Source: Clostridia bacterium
Lineage (GTDB): Bacteria > Bacillota > Clostridia > Oscillospirales > CAG-272
Direction: 5' to 3'
Assembly: GCA_017408535.1 (NCBI GenBank)
Contig: JAFQUL010000101.1
Span: forward strand, 1 to 19,950
Length of the DNA: 19,950 bases
Each line of letters starts with the position of its first letter. Within the stretch, counting starts at the first letter, position 1. Positions 5,997 through 12,976 of this stretch are shown in pieces. The notes under the pieces were generated by a model, which was not told the DNA's origin, ran no database searches, and was given only the letters and a program-made list of their open reading frames with translations. Position numbers and translations under genes: made by a program.

Positions 5997-6065
5997 CCGC
6001 AGGGGGTATAGAATTCGATTTTTGTTTCCTTAATGTTAACTTTTTTATAAAATGTGTAAAGGTTA

Positions 6066-6094
6066 TTGACAAATACATTTCTAACAAATAGAAT
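6066..6094 (+). promoter_or_regulatory. Promoter of the esterase lipoprotein gene
   Basis: TTGACA (6066-6071) and TAGAAT (6089-6094) are spaced 17 bp; the predicted start is near 6101. It is divergent from the phosphoesterase promoter about 70 bp away. Confidence 0.75.
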
Positions 6095-6136
6095 ATGTAT
6101 AACGGTTATCAAACTATTAAGGAGCAGTAAACCACT

Positions 6137-7057
6137 ATGAAAAATGCACGCAGAATTCTAACTGTACTTTTACTTGCAATTTTGCTTTTGTCTTTATTTT
6201 CCTGCGCTCCCGCATCAGACCTGCCGGTGGATGATACTACGGAGGTTACCGAGCCGGCAGATACAACTGCGGCGGACACAGAGCCGGCAGACAGCGAAGC
6301 AGTAAAGCCCGATCCCCCTGTGGGCGGACACGAGAAGATGGTTTTTCCCGACAGCTTTTTACGGCTTGAGTTCACAGCATCAAACGGTGAGGAGCTTCCA
6401 TACTGTCTTTACGTGCCGGAGAATTACAGTGAAGACTATGCATATCCTCTCCTTCTGATGTTTCACGGTGCTGGTACCAGAGGAGATGATAACGGCTCAC
6501 AGCTCACAGAAGGGGTTCTGGGGTTTTTTATGCCGAAGAACACTCCGGCATACGACTGTATTGCCGTATTTCCCCTTTGCGACTCAGAGAGCAGATGGGT
6601 AGAGACTGATTGGTCTCTTGGCAGCTATTCTTTGGATGAGGTAGAAATATCAAGAAATATGACCGCAGTGGTTGAGCTTCTTGACTATCTGACTGAGACC
6701 TACAGTATAAACGAGAACCGCCAGTACGTTACCGGCTTTTCAATGGGCGGTTACGGCACTTGGGATATAATCACCAGATATCCTGACCGCTTTGCTGCGG
6801 CGGCTCCGCTTTGCGGAGGAGGAGATCCGACAAAGGCTGAACTTATCGCAGACATTCCTCTCTGGATCGTTCATAATCCTAATGACGATGCAGTTCCGGT
6901 GGAGGGTTCTCTGGAAATGATAGACGCCATCAAAGAGTTTGGCGGCGAGAATCTGATATATAAAAAGGACATCGGATTCGGGCACCGTGTTTGGGATCCT
7001 ACTTACGGTGATCCTGAATTTCACAGCTGGTTGTTCTCCCATGTAAAAGGAAAATAA
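6137..7057 (+). CDS. Lipoprotein alpha/beta-hydrolase (CE1/COG4099-like esterase)
   Basis: A 306-aa protein with a lipoprotein signal peptide: Lys/Arg start, hydrophobic core and lipobox LFSC with the lipidated Cys at 23. An acidic Thr/Glu/Asp/Pro linker reaches to about residue 62. The catalytic domain is an alpha/beta hydrolase: oxyanion region FHGAGTRGDDN (109-119), nucleophile GFSMGGYGTW (Ser202), Asp in NPNDDAVP (about D251) and His in GFGHRVWD (H283). This resembles predicted peptidases/esterases of COG4099 and CE1-type feruloyl or acetyl-xylan esterases, so an extracellular surface-anchored carbohydrate esterase is likely; the substrate is unproven. AAGGAG lies 12 nt before the ATG, rather far. 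It is monocistronic, with a hairpin array and terminator downstream. Confidence 0.88.
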   Translation: MKNARRILTVLLLAILLLSLFSCAPASDLPVDDTTEVTEPADTTAADTEPADSEAVKPDPPVGGHEKMVFPDSFLRLEFTASNGEELPYCLYVPENYSEDYAYPLLLMFHGAGTRGDDNGSQLTEGVLGFFMPKNTPAYDCIAVFPLCDSESRWVETDWSLGSYSLDEVEISRNMTAVVELLDYLTETYSINENRQYVTGFSMGGYGTWDIITRYPDRFAAAAPLCGGGDPTKAELIADIPLWIVHNPNDDAVPVEGSLEMIDAIKEFGGENLIYKKDIGFGHRVWDPTYGDPEFHSWLFSHVKGK

Positions 7058-7074
7058 AAACACTGTACCCGTTA

Positions 7075-7260
7075 GCGTGATACTCTTAGCGGAGTATCAC
7101 GCAACTCTATTCGCCTACGGCGAGTGATATTCGCTACGCGAGTTTTCAGTGAATAGAATATAACACTAAGCCCTTAGGGCTTAATACCGCTTTTTTGAAA
7201 TAGCTCGCTATAGGCGAGGGATTTTCAAAAGAAAATATCATGCTGACGAACGTCAGCATA
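7075..7260. repeat. Cluster of five consecutive palindromes
   Basis: Hairpins follow one another almost without gaps. They are GCGTGATACTC/GAGTATCACGC (7075-7102); CTATTC/GAATAG (7107-7156) holding two small stems CGCC-tac-GGCG and TCGC-tac-GCGA; TAAGCCC-tta-GGGCTTA (7167-7183); TTTTGAAA/TTTCAAAA (7193-7230) with inner CTCGC/GCGAG; and ATGCTGAC-gaac-GTCAGCAT (7240-7259). The style, short GC stems with trinucleotide loops, resembles the palindromes at 99-180. They look like nested intergenic repeat insertions. Confidence 0.75.
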
Positions 7261-7274
7261 TCACTTGACAGACA

Positions 7275-7318
7275 AAAAAAGAGAAGATCCGTTGCAATAT
7301 GCGAATCTTCTCTTTTTT
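7275..7318. terminator. Terminator downstream of the esterase gene
   Basis: AAAAAAGAGAAGATcCG (7275-7291) pairs with CGaATCTTCTCTTTTTT (7302-7318), 16 of 17 pairs, with A and T runs on both sides; it could act in both directions. Confidence 0.8.
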
Positions 7319-7473
7319 GTTATTGGATTTAGGCTATGTCCTACTGCATTTGTGCTTACAAATGCGATACCGGATCTTAACGAGAATTAAAAAAGGTCAA
7401 AATTCACCGCTAAGGATAACACGGTCGGAATACAGCCTGTACCTTTAATCAATCCGGTAGCTGTCAAGAAAAG

Positions 7474-7506
7474 AAGGACGAAGGTTTTTCACATCCCTTC
7501 GTCCTT
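7474..7506 (-). terminator. Terminator of the DEAD-box helicase gene
   Basis: AAGGACGAAGG (7474-7484) and CCTTCGTCCTT (7496-7506) form an 11-bp stem with T-rich flanks on the minus strand, about 75 bp after the helicase stop. Confidence 0.7.
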
Positions 7507-7582
7507 TTCTGCCGGTAATTAATGTATTCTTTTGTTTTGTGAAACTGTCCTTTAGAGTACAATGATTTAGGTACAGAGTTTT

Positions 7583-8875
7583 TTATCTCATCTTCTTAAA
7601 GGAACGGGGCCTTCTGGGCCTTGACATGCTTTTCGGGAACTTTGATACCGGAGGGGGAGCAAAAGAACCGGAGGTCACTGCCTCGGTAACTCTTGTGCCG
7701 GAGGCGTTGCCGCCGCCCTGGGATTTTACTGTAAAGTCCGACATAGGGAAGCCGTGACCCGCAATGACCGGGATCTTGTGGCCGATAAGCTTCTCGATAT
7801 CGTAGAGTATCGGCTGTTCCTCAAAGTTACAGAAGGATATTGCAGAGCCGGAGGCACCTGCGCGGCCGGTTCTTCCGATACGGTGCACGTACATCTCTGC
7901 CTCTTCCGGCATATTGTAATTGAATACGTAGGGAAGACCGTCAATGTCAATACCGCGGGCGGCGATCTCGGTGGCGACCAGTATCCTTATCTTGCCGCTC
8001 TTAAAGCTGCGCAGTGCCTCCTGACGGGCGTTCTGCGACTTGTCGCCGTGAATGGCACGGCACTTTATCCCCGCTTTTGTAAGACGGCGGGTCAGCACGT
8101 CCGCCCCGTGCTTGGTACGGGTGAATATCAGGGCACAGGGTACCTCCTCGTCACGGAGGATGTTAAGCAGCAGCTTGTGCTTGTTCACGGTATCTACAAA
8201 ATATACGCGCTGATCTATAGTGTCAACGGTGGAGGACACAGGATCCACCATTACCTTCTCGTAATCGTGGAGAAGATCGTCGATGAGCTTTATTACTTCA
8301 TCCGGCATAGTAGCAGAGAAAAGAAGGGTCTGCTTGTCCTGCTTCATTTCTCCCGCAATGCGGCGGACGTCGTGAATAAAGCCCATATCCAGCATTCTGT
8401 CCGCCTCGTCAAGGACGAATATCTCTACCGAGTCCAGCCTCAGCAGTCTTTGCTTATAAAGATCCCACAGACGTCCCGGAGTGGCAATAAGCACGTCAAC
8501 ACCCTCACGGAGCATTTTCTCCTGGGGCTTCTGGCTTACACCGCCCAGCAGTACCCCACAGCGGAGGGTGAGGTACTTTGAGTACATTTTTACACATTCC
8601 TCTATCTGCAGTGCAAGCTCACGGGTGGGGGTGAGTATAAGGGCGCGTATTTTCGGTTTATCCTCGCTCTCAACCTTTTTTCTTGCTATAACGTCAAGAA
8701 TGGGAAGAGAGAAGGCGGCGGTCTTGCCGCTGCCGGTCTGGGCACAGCCGAGCAGATCCTTTCCGCTGAGCACAGCGGGGATCGCCTTTTCCTGAATGGG
8801 AGAGGGTTCTTTATATCCTGCGTCCTTTACGGCATCGAGAATTTCGGGTATAAGATTAAGCTGGGAAAATTCCAT
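7583..8875 (-). CDS. DEAD-box ATP-dependent RNA helicase (RhlE-like)
   Basis: A 430-aa helicase core. Domain 1 shows the Q-motif region (PSPIQEKAIP), Walker A AQTGSGKT (45-52), PTRELA (83-88), TPGR (132-135), DEAD (156-159) and SAT (187-189). Domain 2 shows IFTRTKHGAD, ARGIDIDG and HRIGRTGRAG. A short basic Pro/Arg/Ser-rich tail ends the protein (PRRPRSFKKMR), as in RhlE-type cold-shock and ribosome-assembly helicases that unwind RNA in the cytosol. I prefer ATG 8875 with GAGG upstream to a TTG at 8893. It is monocistronic; a TTGAAA/TAGAAT promoter lies upstream and the gene is divergent from the SPFH operon. Confidence 0.93.
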   Translation of the reverse strand: MEFSQLNLIPEILDAVKDAGYKEPSPIQEKAIPAVLSGKDLLGCAQTGSGKTAAFSLPILDVIARKKVESEDKPKIRALILTPTRELALQIEECVKMYSKYLTLRCGVLLGGVSQKPQEKMLREGVDVLIATPGRLWDLYKQRLLRLDSVEIFVLDEADRMLDMGFIHDVRRIAGEMKQDKQTLLFSATMPDEVIKLIDDLLHDYEKVMVDPVSSTVDTIDQRVYFVDTVNKHKLLLNILRDEEVPCALIFTRTKHGADVLTRRLTKAGIKCRAIHGDKSQNARQEALRSFKSGKIRILVATEIAARGIDIDGLPYVFNYNMPEEAEMYVHRIGRTGRAGASGSAISFCNFEEQPILYDIEKLIGHKIPVIAGHGFPMSDFTVKSQGGGNASGTRVTEAVTSGSFAPPPVSKFPKSMSRPRRPRSFKKMR

Positions 8876-8921
8876 ATCGTTTTTATTCCTCAAATTACTT
8901 TATGTTCTGAATTACCTCTAT

Positions 8922-8950
8922 ATTCTACCACAGCCCGGCGAATATTTCAA
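8922..8950 (-). promoter_or_regulatory. Promoter of the DEAD-box helicase gene
   Basis: On the minus strand TTGAAA (8950-8945) and TAGAAT (8927-8922) have 17-bp spacing, about 47 bp upstream of the start codon. Confidence 0.7.
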
Positions 8951-8968
8951 TATTTATCGGAAAAGGTA

Positions 8969-9007
8969 TTGACAAAGGGGAAAAGTTGTGATATCATTTT
9001 GATATCA
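8969..9007 (+). promoter_or_regulatory. SPFH operon promoter with twin palindromic operator
   Basis: TTGACA (8969-8974) and TATCAT (8992-8997) are 17 bp apart. The palindrome TGATATCA occurs at 8989-8996, over the -10, and again at 9000-9007, over the expected start site, with 3 bp between them. Their period of 11 bp places both on the same face of the helix, which suits a dimeric regulator. Confidence 0.65.
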
Positions 9008-9066
9008 ACAATATATAAAGGAGAAACACAATGACTTAAAAGAACATAAGCAAAAGAAAAAACGGC

Positions 9067-10041
9067 ATGGCAGTGCTCATTCTTACTGCCCTCTTACTTA
9101 TAGCGGCTGTTTGCGGCGTGGTATTCGGCGGGATCATGCTTGACGAGGGCAAGTCCCCCGTACTCTTTATTCTGTCGCTTATCGTGGTTTGCATCGGCTG
9201 GCTGCCCTTCCTCGGTCTTAAGGTGCTCAAGCCCCAGGAGGCACTGGTGCTCACCCTTTTCGGTAAATATATAGGTACTCTCAAGGGTGACGGCTTTTAT
9301 GCGGTAAACCCCTTCTGTGCCGCTATCAACCCTGCGGCTGATACCAAGCTGAATCAGAGCGGCGATGTTACCTCAAAGACTCAGGTACGTACCGGCACCG
9401 GCGGACAGGTAAATATTGAGCTTGTAAACAAAAAGATATCTCTTAAGATAATGACTCTCAACAATAACAGACAGAAGATAAACGACTGTCTCGGTAACCC
9501 TGTTGAGATCGGTATCGCAGTTACCTGGAGGATCGTTGATACCGCAAAGGCGGTGTTCAACGTGGATAACTACAAGGAGTTCCTTTCTCTTCAGTGCGAC
9601 AGCGCTCTTCGCAATATAGTACGTCTTTATCCTTATGACGTAGCTCCCGACGTCGATACCACCGGTGACGGTATTGCAGACGACGGCAGTCTCCGCGGCT
9701 CAAGCGAGATAGTTGCCGGCCGTATCCGTGACGAGATCCAGGCAAGGGTCGATGAGGCCGGTATCGAGATAATCGAGGCGCGCATCACCTATCTTGCATA
9801 CGCTACCGAGATCGCGGCGGTAATGCTCCAGCGTCAGCAGGCATCCGCTATCATCGACGCAAGAAAGATGATAGTTGACGGTGCGGTAGGCATGGTGGAA
9901 ATGGCGCTTGAAAGACTCAGTCAGAACAATGTGGTGGAGCTTGACGAGGAGAGAAAGGCCGCTATGGTATCAAATCTCTTAGTCGTGCTTTGCGGCAATC
10001 ACGATGCTCAGCCGGTAGTTAACTCCGGCAGTCTCTATTAA
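9067..10041 (+). CDS. SPFH/stomatin-prohibitin family membrane protein; interrupted at codon 3 of its best start
   Basis: As read from ATG 9067 it is 324 aa. The N-terminus has two hydrophobic segments (about 2-22 and 31-50) anchoring it in the membrane, followed by an SPFH domain (LKPQEALVLTLFGKYIGTLKGDGFYAVNPF through VDEAGIEIIEARITYLAYATEIAAVMLQRQQA) and a helical tail. Such proteins oligomerise in membrane microdomains. AAAGGAG lies 8 nt before a different ATG at 9031 in the same frame, but that ATG is followed by ACT and TAA; the next 11 codons (KNISKRKNG) read as a normal positively charged N-terminus. Either the true start has acquired a nonsense codon, or a two-codon leader feeds re-initiation at 9067, which has only a weak ribosome-binding site. 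The downstream gene is 18 bp away. Confidence 0.85.
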   Translation: MAVLILTALLLIAAVCGVVFGGIMLDEGKSPVLFILSLIVVCIGWLPFLGLKVLKPQEALVLTLFGKYIGTLKGDGFYAVNPFCAAINPAADTKLNQSGDVTSKTQVRTGTGGQVNIELVNKKISLKIMTLNNNRQKINDCLGNPVEIGIAVTWRIVDTAKAVFNVDNYKEFLSLQCDSALRNIVRLYPYDVAPDVDTTGDGIADDGSLRGSSEIVAGRIRDEIQARVDEAGIEIIEARITYLAYATEIAAVMLQRQQASAIIDARKMIVDGAVGMVEMALERLSQNNVVELDEERKAAMVSNLLVVLCGNHDAQPVVNSGSLY

Positions 10042-10059
10042 TTATCGCGAGGTAAGCTG

Positions 10060-10263
10060 ATGGCGGAAAGTGAAAAGAAGCAAGTGCCCCTGAGGCTTTC
10101 GGCGAAGCTGTACAATGCCATAGCCGCCTGGGCGGAGGATGACTTCCGCTCGGTAAACGGACAGATAGAGTATCTGCTTACCGAGTGCGTGAAGCAAAGA
10201 AAAAAGAACGGCAAATACGTCTCAGACGAGATAGACGCACCTCTTGATATAGAGATCAAATAA
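10060..10263 (+). CDS. Arc-like ribbon-helix-helix DNA-binding protein
   Basis: A 67-aa protein with the pattern VPLRLSAKLYNAIAAWAEDD then SVNGQIEYLLTECVKQ: a short beta strand and two helices, as in Arc/MetJ-type ribbon-helix-helix repressors, and an acidic tail. The GAGG ribosome-binding site lies 7 nt before the ATG. It sits 18 bp after the SPFH gene and is surely cotranscribed. Similar small Arc-like proteins commonly follow SPFH genes in Firmicutes, from memory. Its natural targets are unknown; the twin palindrome in the operon promoter is an obvious candidate. Confidence 0.82.
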   Translation: MAESEKKQVPLRLSAKLYNAIAAWAEDDFRSVNGQIEYLLTECVKQRKKNGKYVSDEIDAPLDIEIK

Positions 10264-10340
10264 TAAAAAAGGGGTCTCCACGGATCAATGCCCTCGGCCT
10301 AAGGAAAGAGTTTTAAGAGTACGTAATCCAAACAGAAGAA

Positions 10341-10375
10341 ACAAAAACCGCAGATTGATTATCTGCGGTTTTTGT
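10341..10375. terminator. Terminator between the SPFH-Arc operon and the GNAT gene
   Basis: ACAAAAACCGCAGA (10341-10354) and its exact complement (10362-10375) form a 14-bp stem with a 7-nt loop, with T runs on both strands. The rest of the gap 10264-10456 shows nothing recognisable. Confidence 0.85.
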
Positions 10376-10456
10376 ACTGTAATATGACCGTATTCGTTTG
10401 TTAAGTAAAGACAAATCTTACGATAGAGCTGAATGATAAATAAGAATTTGTAAGTG

Positions 10457-11011
10457 TTATGTCTTCATCACCTTTATGAAACGAAACATCTCATCAGGTC
10501 CCTCGTCGGGGTCCTTTTTTTCATCCTCGAACATATCGTGTTCGGGCTGAAAATACTCGCACCAAAACTGATCGATCTGAAATCCACACTTGTTTACGTA
10601 GAAATGGATATTGCGTTTCTCAAAATACGGTGTGCAGGTCTCCCAAACTACCGTTTCGGGATGCAGAGCCTCAATGGCTTGCCACGTACCGTAGCCGATT
10701 CCTTTGCTATGCGCATCGGGAGAAACAAAAAGTATCTCCAAATGGTTGCGGTGGGTTTCTCTATCAATTTTGAGTATCACACCGCCCACGTTTTTGCCGC
10801 CTGCAACAATGCGGTAGCTTTCATTTTGCGGGTCATCAATTGAGCATTCAATCGTCTTTCGTGATATAATTTCACCGTCATCGTCAATGTGACCGTCACG
10901 CTTACCAAACTCTTGCAGTGTACCGTATTTGAACGCCCATTGATTGTCACGGATAAACTCTTCACGGTCTTCCGACGCAAGCGGAACAAGGGTAACCTTT
11001 TTGCTTTTCAT
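10457..11011 (-). CDS. GNAT-family N-acetyltransferase
   Basis: A 184-aa protein of the GNAT fold, transferring an acetyl group from acetyl-CoA to an unknown amine. The acetyl-CoA motif A region reads LEILFVSPDAHSKGIGYGTW (about 92-111), with the GxG loop; EALHPETVVWETCTPYFEKRN and NKCGFQI form the C-terminal half. The N-terminus MKSKKVTLVPLASEDREEFI is typical of small-molecule GNATs. GGAGG lies 7 nt before ATG 11011. A terminator-like hairpin sits directly upstream of the ribosome-binding site (11036-11070), so either the gene has its own promoter beyond it or it is attenuated. Substrate unknown. Confidence 0.87.
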   Translation of the reverse strand: MKSKKVTLVPLASEDREEFIRDNQWAFKYGTLQEFGKRDGHIDDDGEIISRKTIECSIDDPQNESYRIVAGGKNVGGVILKIDRETHRNHLEILFVSPDAHSKGIGYGTWQAIEALHPETVVWETCTPYFEKRNIHFYVNKCGFQIDQFWCEYFQPEHDMFEDEKKDPDEGPDEMFRFIKVMKT

Positions 11012-11035
11012 AAAAACACCTCCAAAATAAAAATA

Positions 11036-11070
11036 GAGCCTCGGCTATTGCTATACAATAACCGAGGCTC
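11036..11070 (-). terminator. Terminator or attenuator hairpin before the GNAT gene
   Basis: On the minus strand GAGCCTCGGTTATTG pairs with CAATAGCCGAGGCTC (one G-U pair, 5-nt loop), followed by TATTTTTATTTT and then directly by the GNAT Shine-Dalgarno. It could end the lipoprotein transcript from 11219-11461 or act as an attenuator in the GNAT leader. The gap 11071-11218 shows no clear gene and only a weak TACAAT-type -10. Confidence 0.7.
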
Positions 11071-11218
11071 ACCCCGACACCTAATCCGGCATTACGGTAC
11101 TACGGTACACAGCCTCCGGTGACAAATATTTAATACAAGTATTGTACACGCATGGGAGAATACTGCCTTCCTGCAGAAAAGCACAGAGGCCGTGATTATT
11201 GCCTGAAAAACAGACAGA

Positions 11219-11461
11219 TTACTCCGGATCTGTTTCTTCGTCTGCACTTTCCTCGCCGGTAGTATCCTCAGGCTCGGTCTCCTCTGCCTCGGTGGTCTCC
11301 ACCAGCTTGCCGTTTTCATCTGTCACCAACTGAGCGGCGGTAGTAACGTTTGAGGGGGCTACTGTCTCATAATCGTAAATGCTTTTGCCGCCGCAGCCGG
11401 AAAAGGATACGGTAAGTATAATAAGTGCTACAATAACGGAAAGAACAACGACTTTCTTCAT
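11219..11461 (-). CDS. Small acidic lipoprotein of unknown function
   Basis: An 80-aa precursor. The signal peptide has KK at the start, a hydrophobic core and lipobox SFSGC, with the lipidated Cys at 23 followed by GG. The mature part is about 57 residues, very rich in Glu, Thr and Asp, with repeated TTEAEETEPEDTT-like stretches and no globular domain. It would be a disordered, negatively charged peptide tethered outside the membrane. AAAGGAG precedes ATG 11461. The acidic part resembles linkers of the other lipoproteins in this window (6137, 12977), so it could also be a truncated larger lipoprotein. Function unknown. Confidence 0.75.
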   Translation of the reverse strand: MKKVVVLSVIVALIILTVSFSGCGGKSIYDYETVAPSNVTTAAQLVTDENGKLVETTEAEETEPEDTTGEESADEETDPE

Positions 11462-11511
11462 GATCTATCTTCTCCTTTCAAAAGAGAACGGAATTTTATC
11501 TTACATAGCTC

Positions 11512-11553
11512 ATTATAGCACAAGGATATGACAAAAACAAGAGTGTTTTGTCA
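11512..11553 (-). promoter_or_regulatory. Promoter of the small lipoprotein gene with adjacent inverted repeat
   Basis: On the minus strand TTGTTT (11540-11535) and TATAAT (11517-11512) have 17-bp spacing. TGACAAAAAC (11529-11538) and GTTTTGTCA (11545-11553) form an inverted repeat over the -35 region, between the divergent lipoprotein and PurM-like genes. Confidence 0.5.
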
Positions 11554-11607
11554 AATACTCTCTCCCGGGGTAAAGTAAAAAAATCTCCGCGTCTCCCGTA
11601 TTTGTTC

Positions 11608-11635
11608 TTTACTTTTCCCGAAAATGTTGTATAAT
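11608..11635 (+). promoter_or_regulatory. Promoter of the PurM-like gene
   Basis: TATAAT at 11630-11635 with a weak -35 TTTACT (11608-11613), 16-bp spacing. No purine riboswitch-like fold was recognised in the short leader. Confidence 0.6.
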
Positions 11636-11671
11636 ATAAAATAGATAAATATTTCATTGGAGGACACGAAA

Positions 11672-12841
11672 ATGAGTGACAATAAATCCGCATACGCATC
11701 AAGAGGTGTATCCGCCACAAAAGACGAGGTACATGCAGCTATAAAGCATCAGGACAAGGGTGTTTTCCCCGGTGCATTCTGTAAGCTGGTAGCCGACCCC
11801 GCAGGGGATGAGGGCTACTGCGCCGCATTCCACGCAGACGGTGCAGGCACCAAGAGTGCCCTTGCATATATAAAATACCGTGAGACCGGCGACGTTTCCG
11901 CATTTTACGATATTGCCCAGGACTCTGCGGTAATGAATATGGATGACCTGCTCTGTATCGGTGCATCCAAGGGCTTCGTTATGTCCAACACCATCGGACG
12001 CAACGCCCACAGGGTCCCCGGTGAAGCTATTGCCGCTGTTATTGACGGTTACGCAGGCTTTGCTGAGAAGATGGCGGAGTACGGAGTTGACATTATAATG
12101 GCAGGCGGTGAGACAGCAGACGTTGGCGACCTTGTAGGCACCATCATCTGTGACTCTACCTTCTTTGTACGTCTTGCTAAGAAGGACGTAGTCGACTGCG
12201 ACAATATCAAGCCCGGTGACGTTATCGTAGGTCTTGCCTCCTTCGGTCAGGCAAGCTATGAGGACAAGTATAACGCAGGTATGGGATCAAACGGCCTTAC
12301 TGCGGCACGTCATCTGCTCCTCTCCCACAAGTATGCCGACAAATATCCCGAGACCTATTCCGCTACCATGGGTAAGGACAATGCTTACGTAGGTAAGTAC
12401 GATGCCTTCGATACCCTTCCCGGCACCGACGTTGCCGTTATTGACGCTATTCTTTCCCCCACCCGTACCTACGCTCCTATCGTAGCTGAGATCTTCCGTC
12501 AGAAGGTGGACGTACACGGTATGATCCACTGCACCGGCGGCGGACAGGCTAAGTGTAAGAACTTCGGAAAGAATCTCCACTACATAAAGGACGATCTTTT
12601 CGACCGTCCCCCTCTCTTTGAGGCATTTGCAGAGTCAGGTGCGATAGATGAGAAGGAGATGTACCAGGTATTCAATATGGGTCACCGTATGGAGCTGTAT
12701 CTCTCCCGCGAGGATGCCGAGAAGGTCATAGAGATCTCCCGCAGCTTCGGTGTTGACGCAAAGATCGTGGGCAGAGTTGAGGAGAGCGACGGCAAGAACA
12801 AGGTTACTCTTACCGACAGAGGAAATACCTTCGTATATTAA
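11672..12841 (+). CDS. purM: AIR-synthase (PurM-like) protein, long Bacteroidetes-style type
   Basis: A 389-aa protein of the PurM/AIR-synthase fold. PurM converts formylglycinamidine ribonucleotide plus ATP to aminoimidazole ribonucleotide in purine synthesis. Recognisable segments are YASRGVSATKDEVHAAIK, HADGAGTKSALAYIKYRETG, NMDDLLCIGA, AGGETADVGDLVGTI, GLASFGQASYEDKYNAGMGS and VFNMGHRMELY. It is longer than the usual 340-350-aa PurM and resembles the ~390-aa form typical of Bacteroidetes. GGAGG precedes ATG 11672; a TTG at 11657 is less likely. It stands alone with no other purine gene, so it may be the cell's PurM or an AIR-synthase-related protein of other function. Confidence 0.8.
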   Translation: MSDNKSAYASRGVSATKDEVHAAIKHQDKGVFPGAFCKLVADPAGDEGYCAAFHADGAGTKSALAYIKYRETGDVSAFYDIAQDSAVMNMDDLLCIGASKGFVMSNTIGRNAHRVPGEAIAAVIDGYAGFAEKMAEYGVDIIMAGGETADVGDLVGTIICDSTFFVRLAKKDVVDCDNIKPGDVIVGLASFGQASYEDKYNAGMGSNGLTAARHLLLSHKYADKYPETYSATMGKDNAYVGKYDAFDTLPGTDVAVIDAILSPTRTYAPIVAEIFRQKVDVHGMIHCTGGGQAKCKNFGKNLHYIKDDLFDRPPLFEAFAESGAIDEKEMYQVFNMGHRMELYLSREDAEKVIEISRSFGVDAKIVGRVEESDGKNKVTLTDRGNTFVY

Positions 12842-12916
12842 TTTCGGTACTGTATATTTGCATATCTGTACAGTCACATACCTGCATTGTTGTATACATA
12901 TATACTTCGGTGCGGG

Positions 12917-12961
12917 TATAATGGGTTTTACAGAAACGATCAAAATATAGATCAAAATATA
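12917..12961 (+). promoter_or_regulatory. Possible promoter and 12-bp tandem repeat before the beta-helix gene
   Basis: TATAAT at 12917-12922 has a weak TATACA (12893-12898) 18 bp upstream. GATCAAAATATA is repeated in tandem at 12938-12949 and 12950-12961, in the leader just before the GGAGG ribosome-binding site. Confidence 0.45.
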
Positions 12962-12976
12962 GACGGAGGGAAAATT

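Larger units (their letters stand above)
7058..7582. other. Gene-free interval between convergent genes
   Basis: No coding region is supported. It contains a run of five hairpins (7075-7260), a terminator (7275-7318), an 8-bp hairpin GCATTTGT/ACAAATGC near 7349-7368, and the terminator of the helicase gene (7474-7506). I recognise nothing at 7370-7470. Confidence 0.7.

Noticed and set aside
7754..8581. A 275-codon plus-strand open frame
   Set aside because: It lies opposite the DEAD-box helicase, whose motifs are intact on the minus strand; no ribosome-binding site or recognisable domain.
9037..9039. Genetic-code change reading TAA as sense
   Set aside because: TAA ends many other genes in the window, so reassignment is not supported; mutation, error or re-initiation is simpler.
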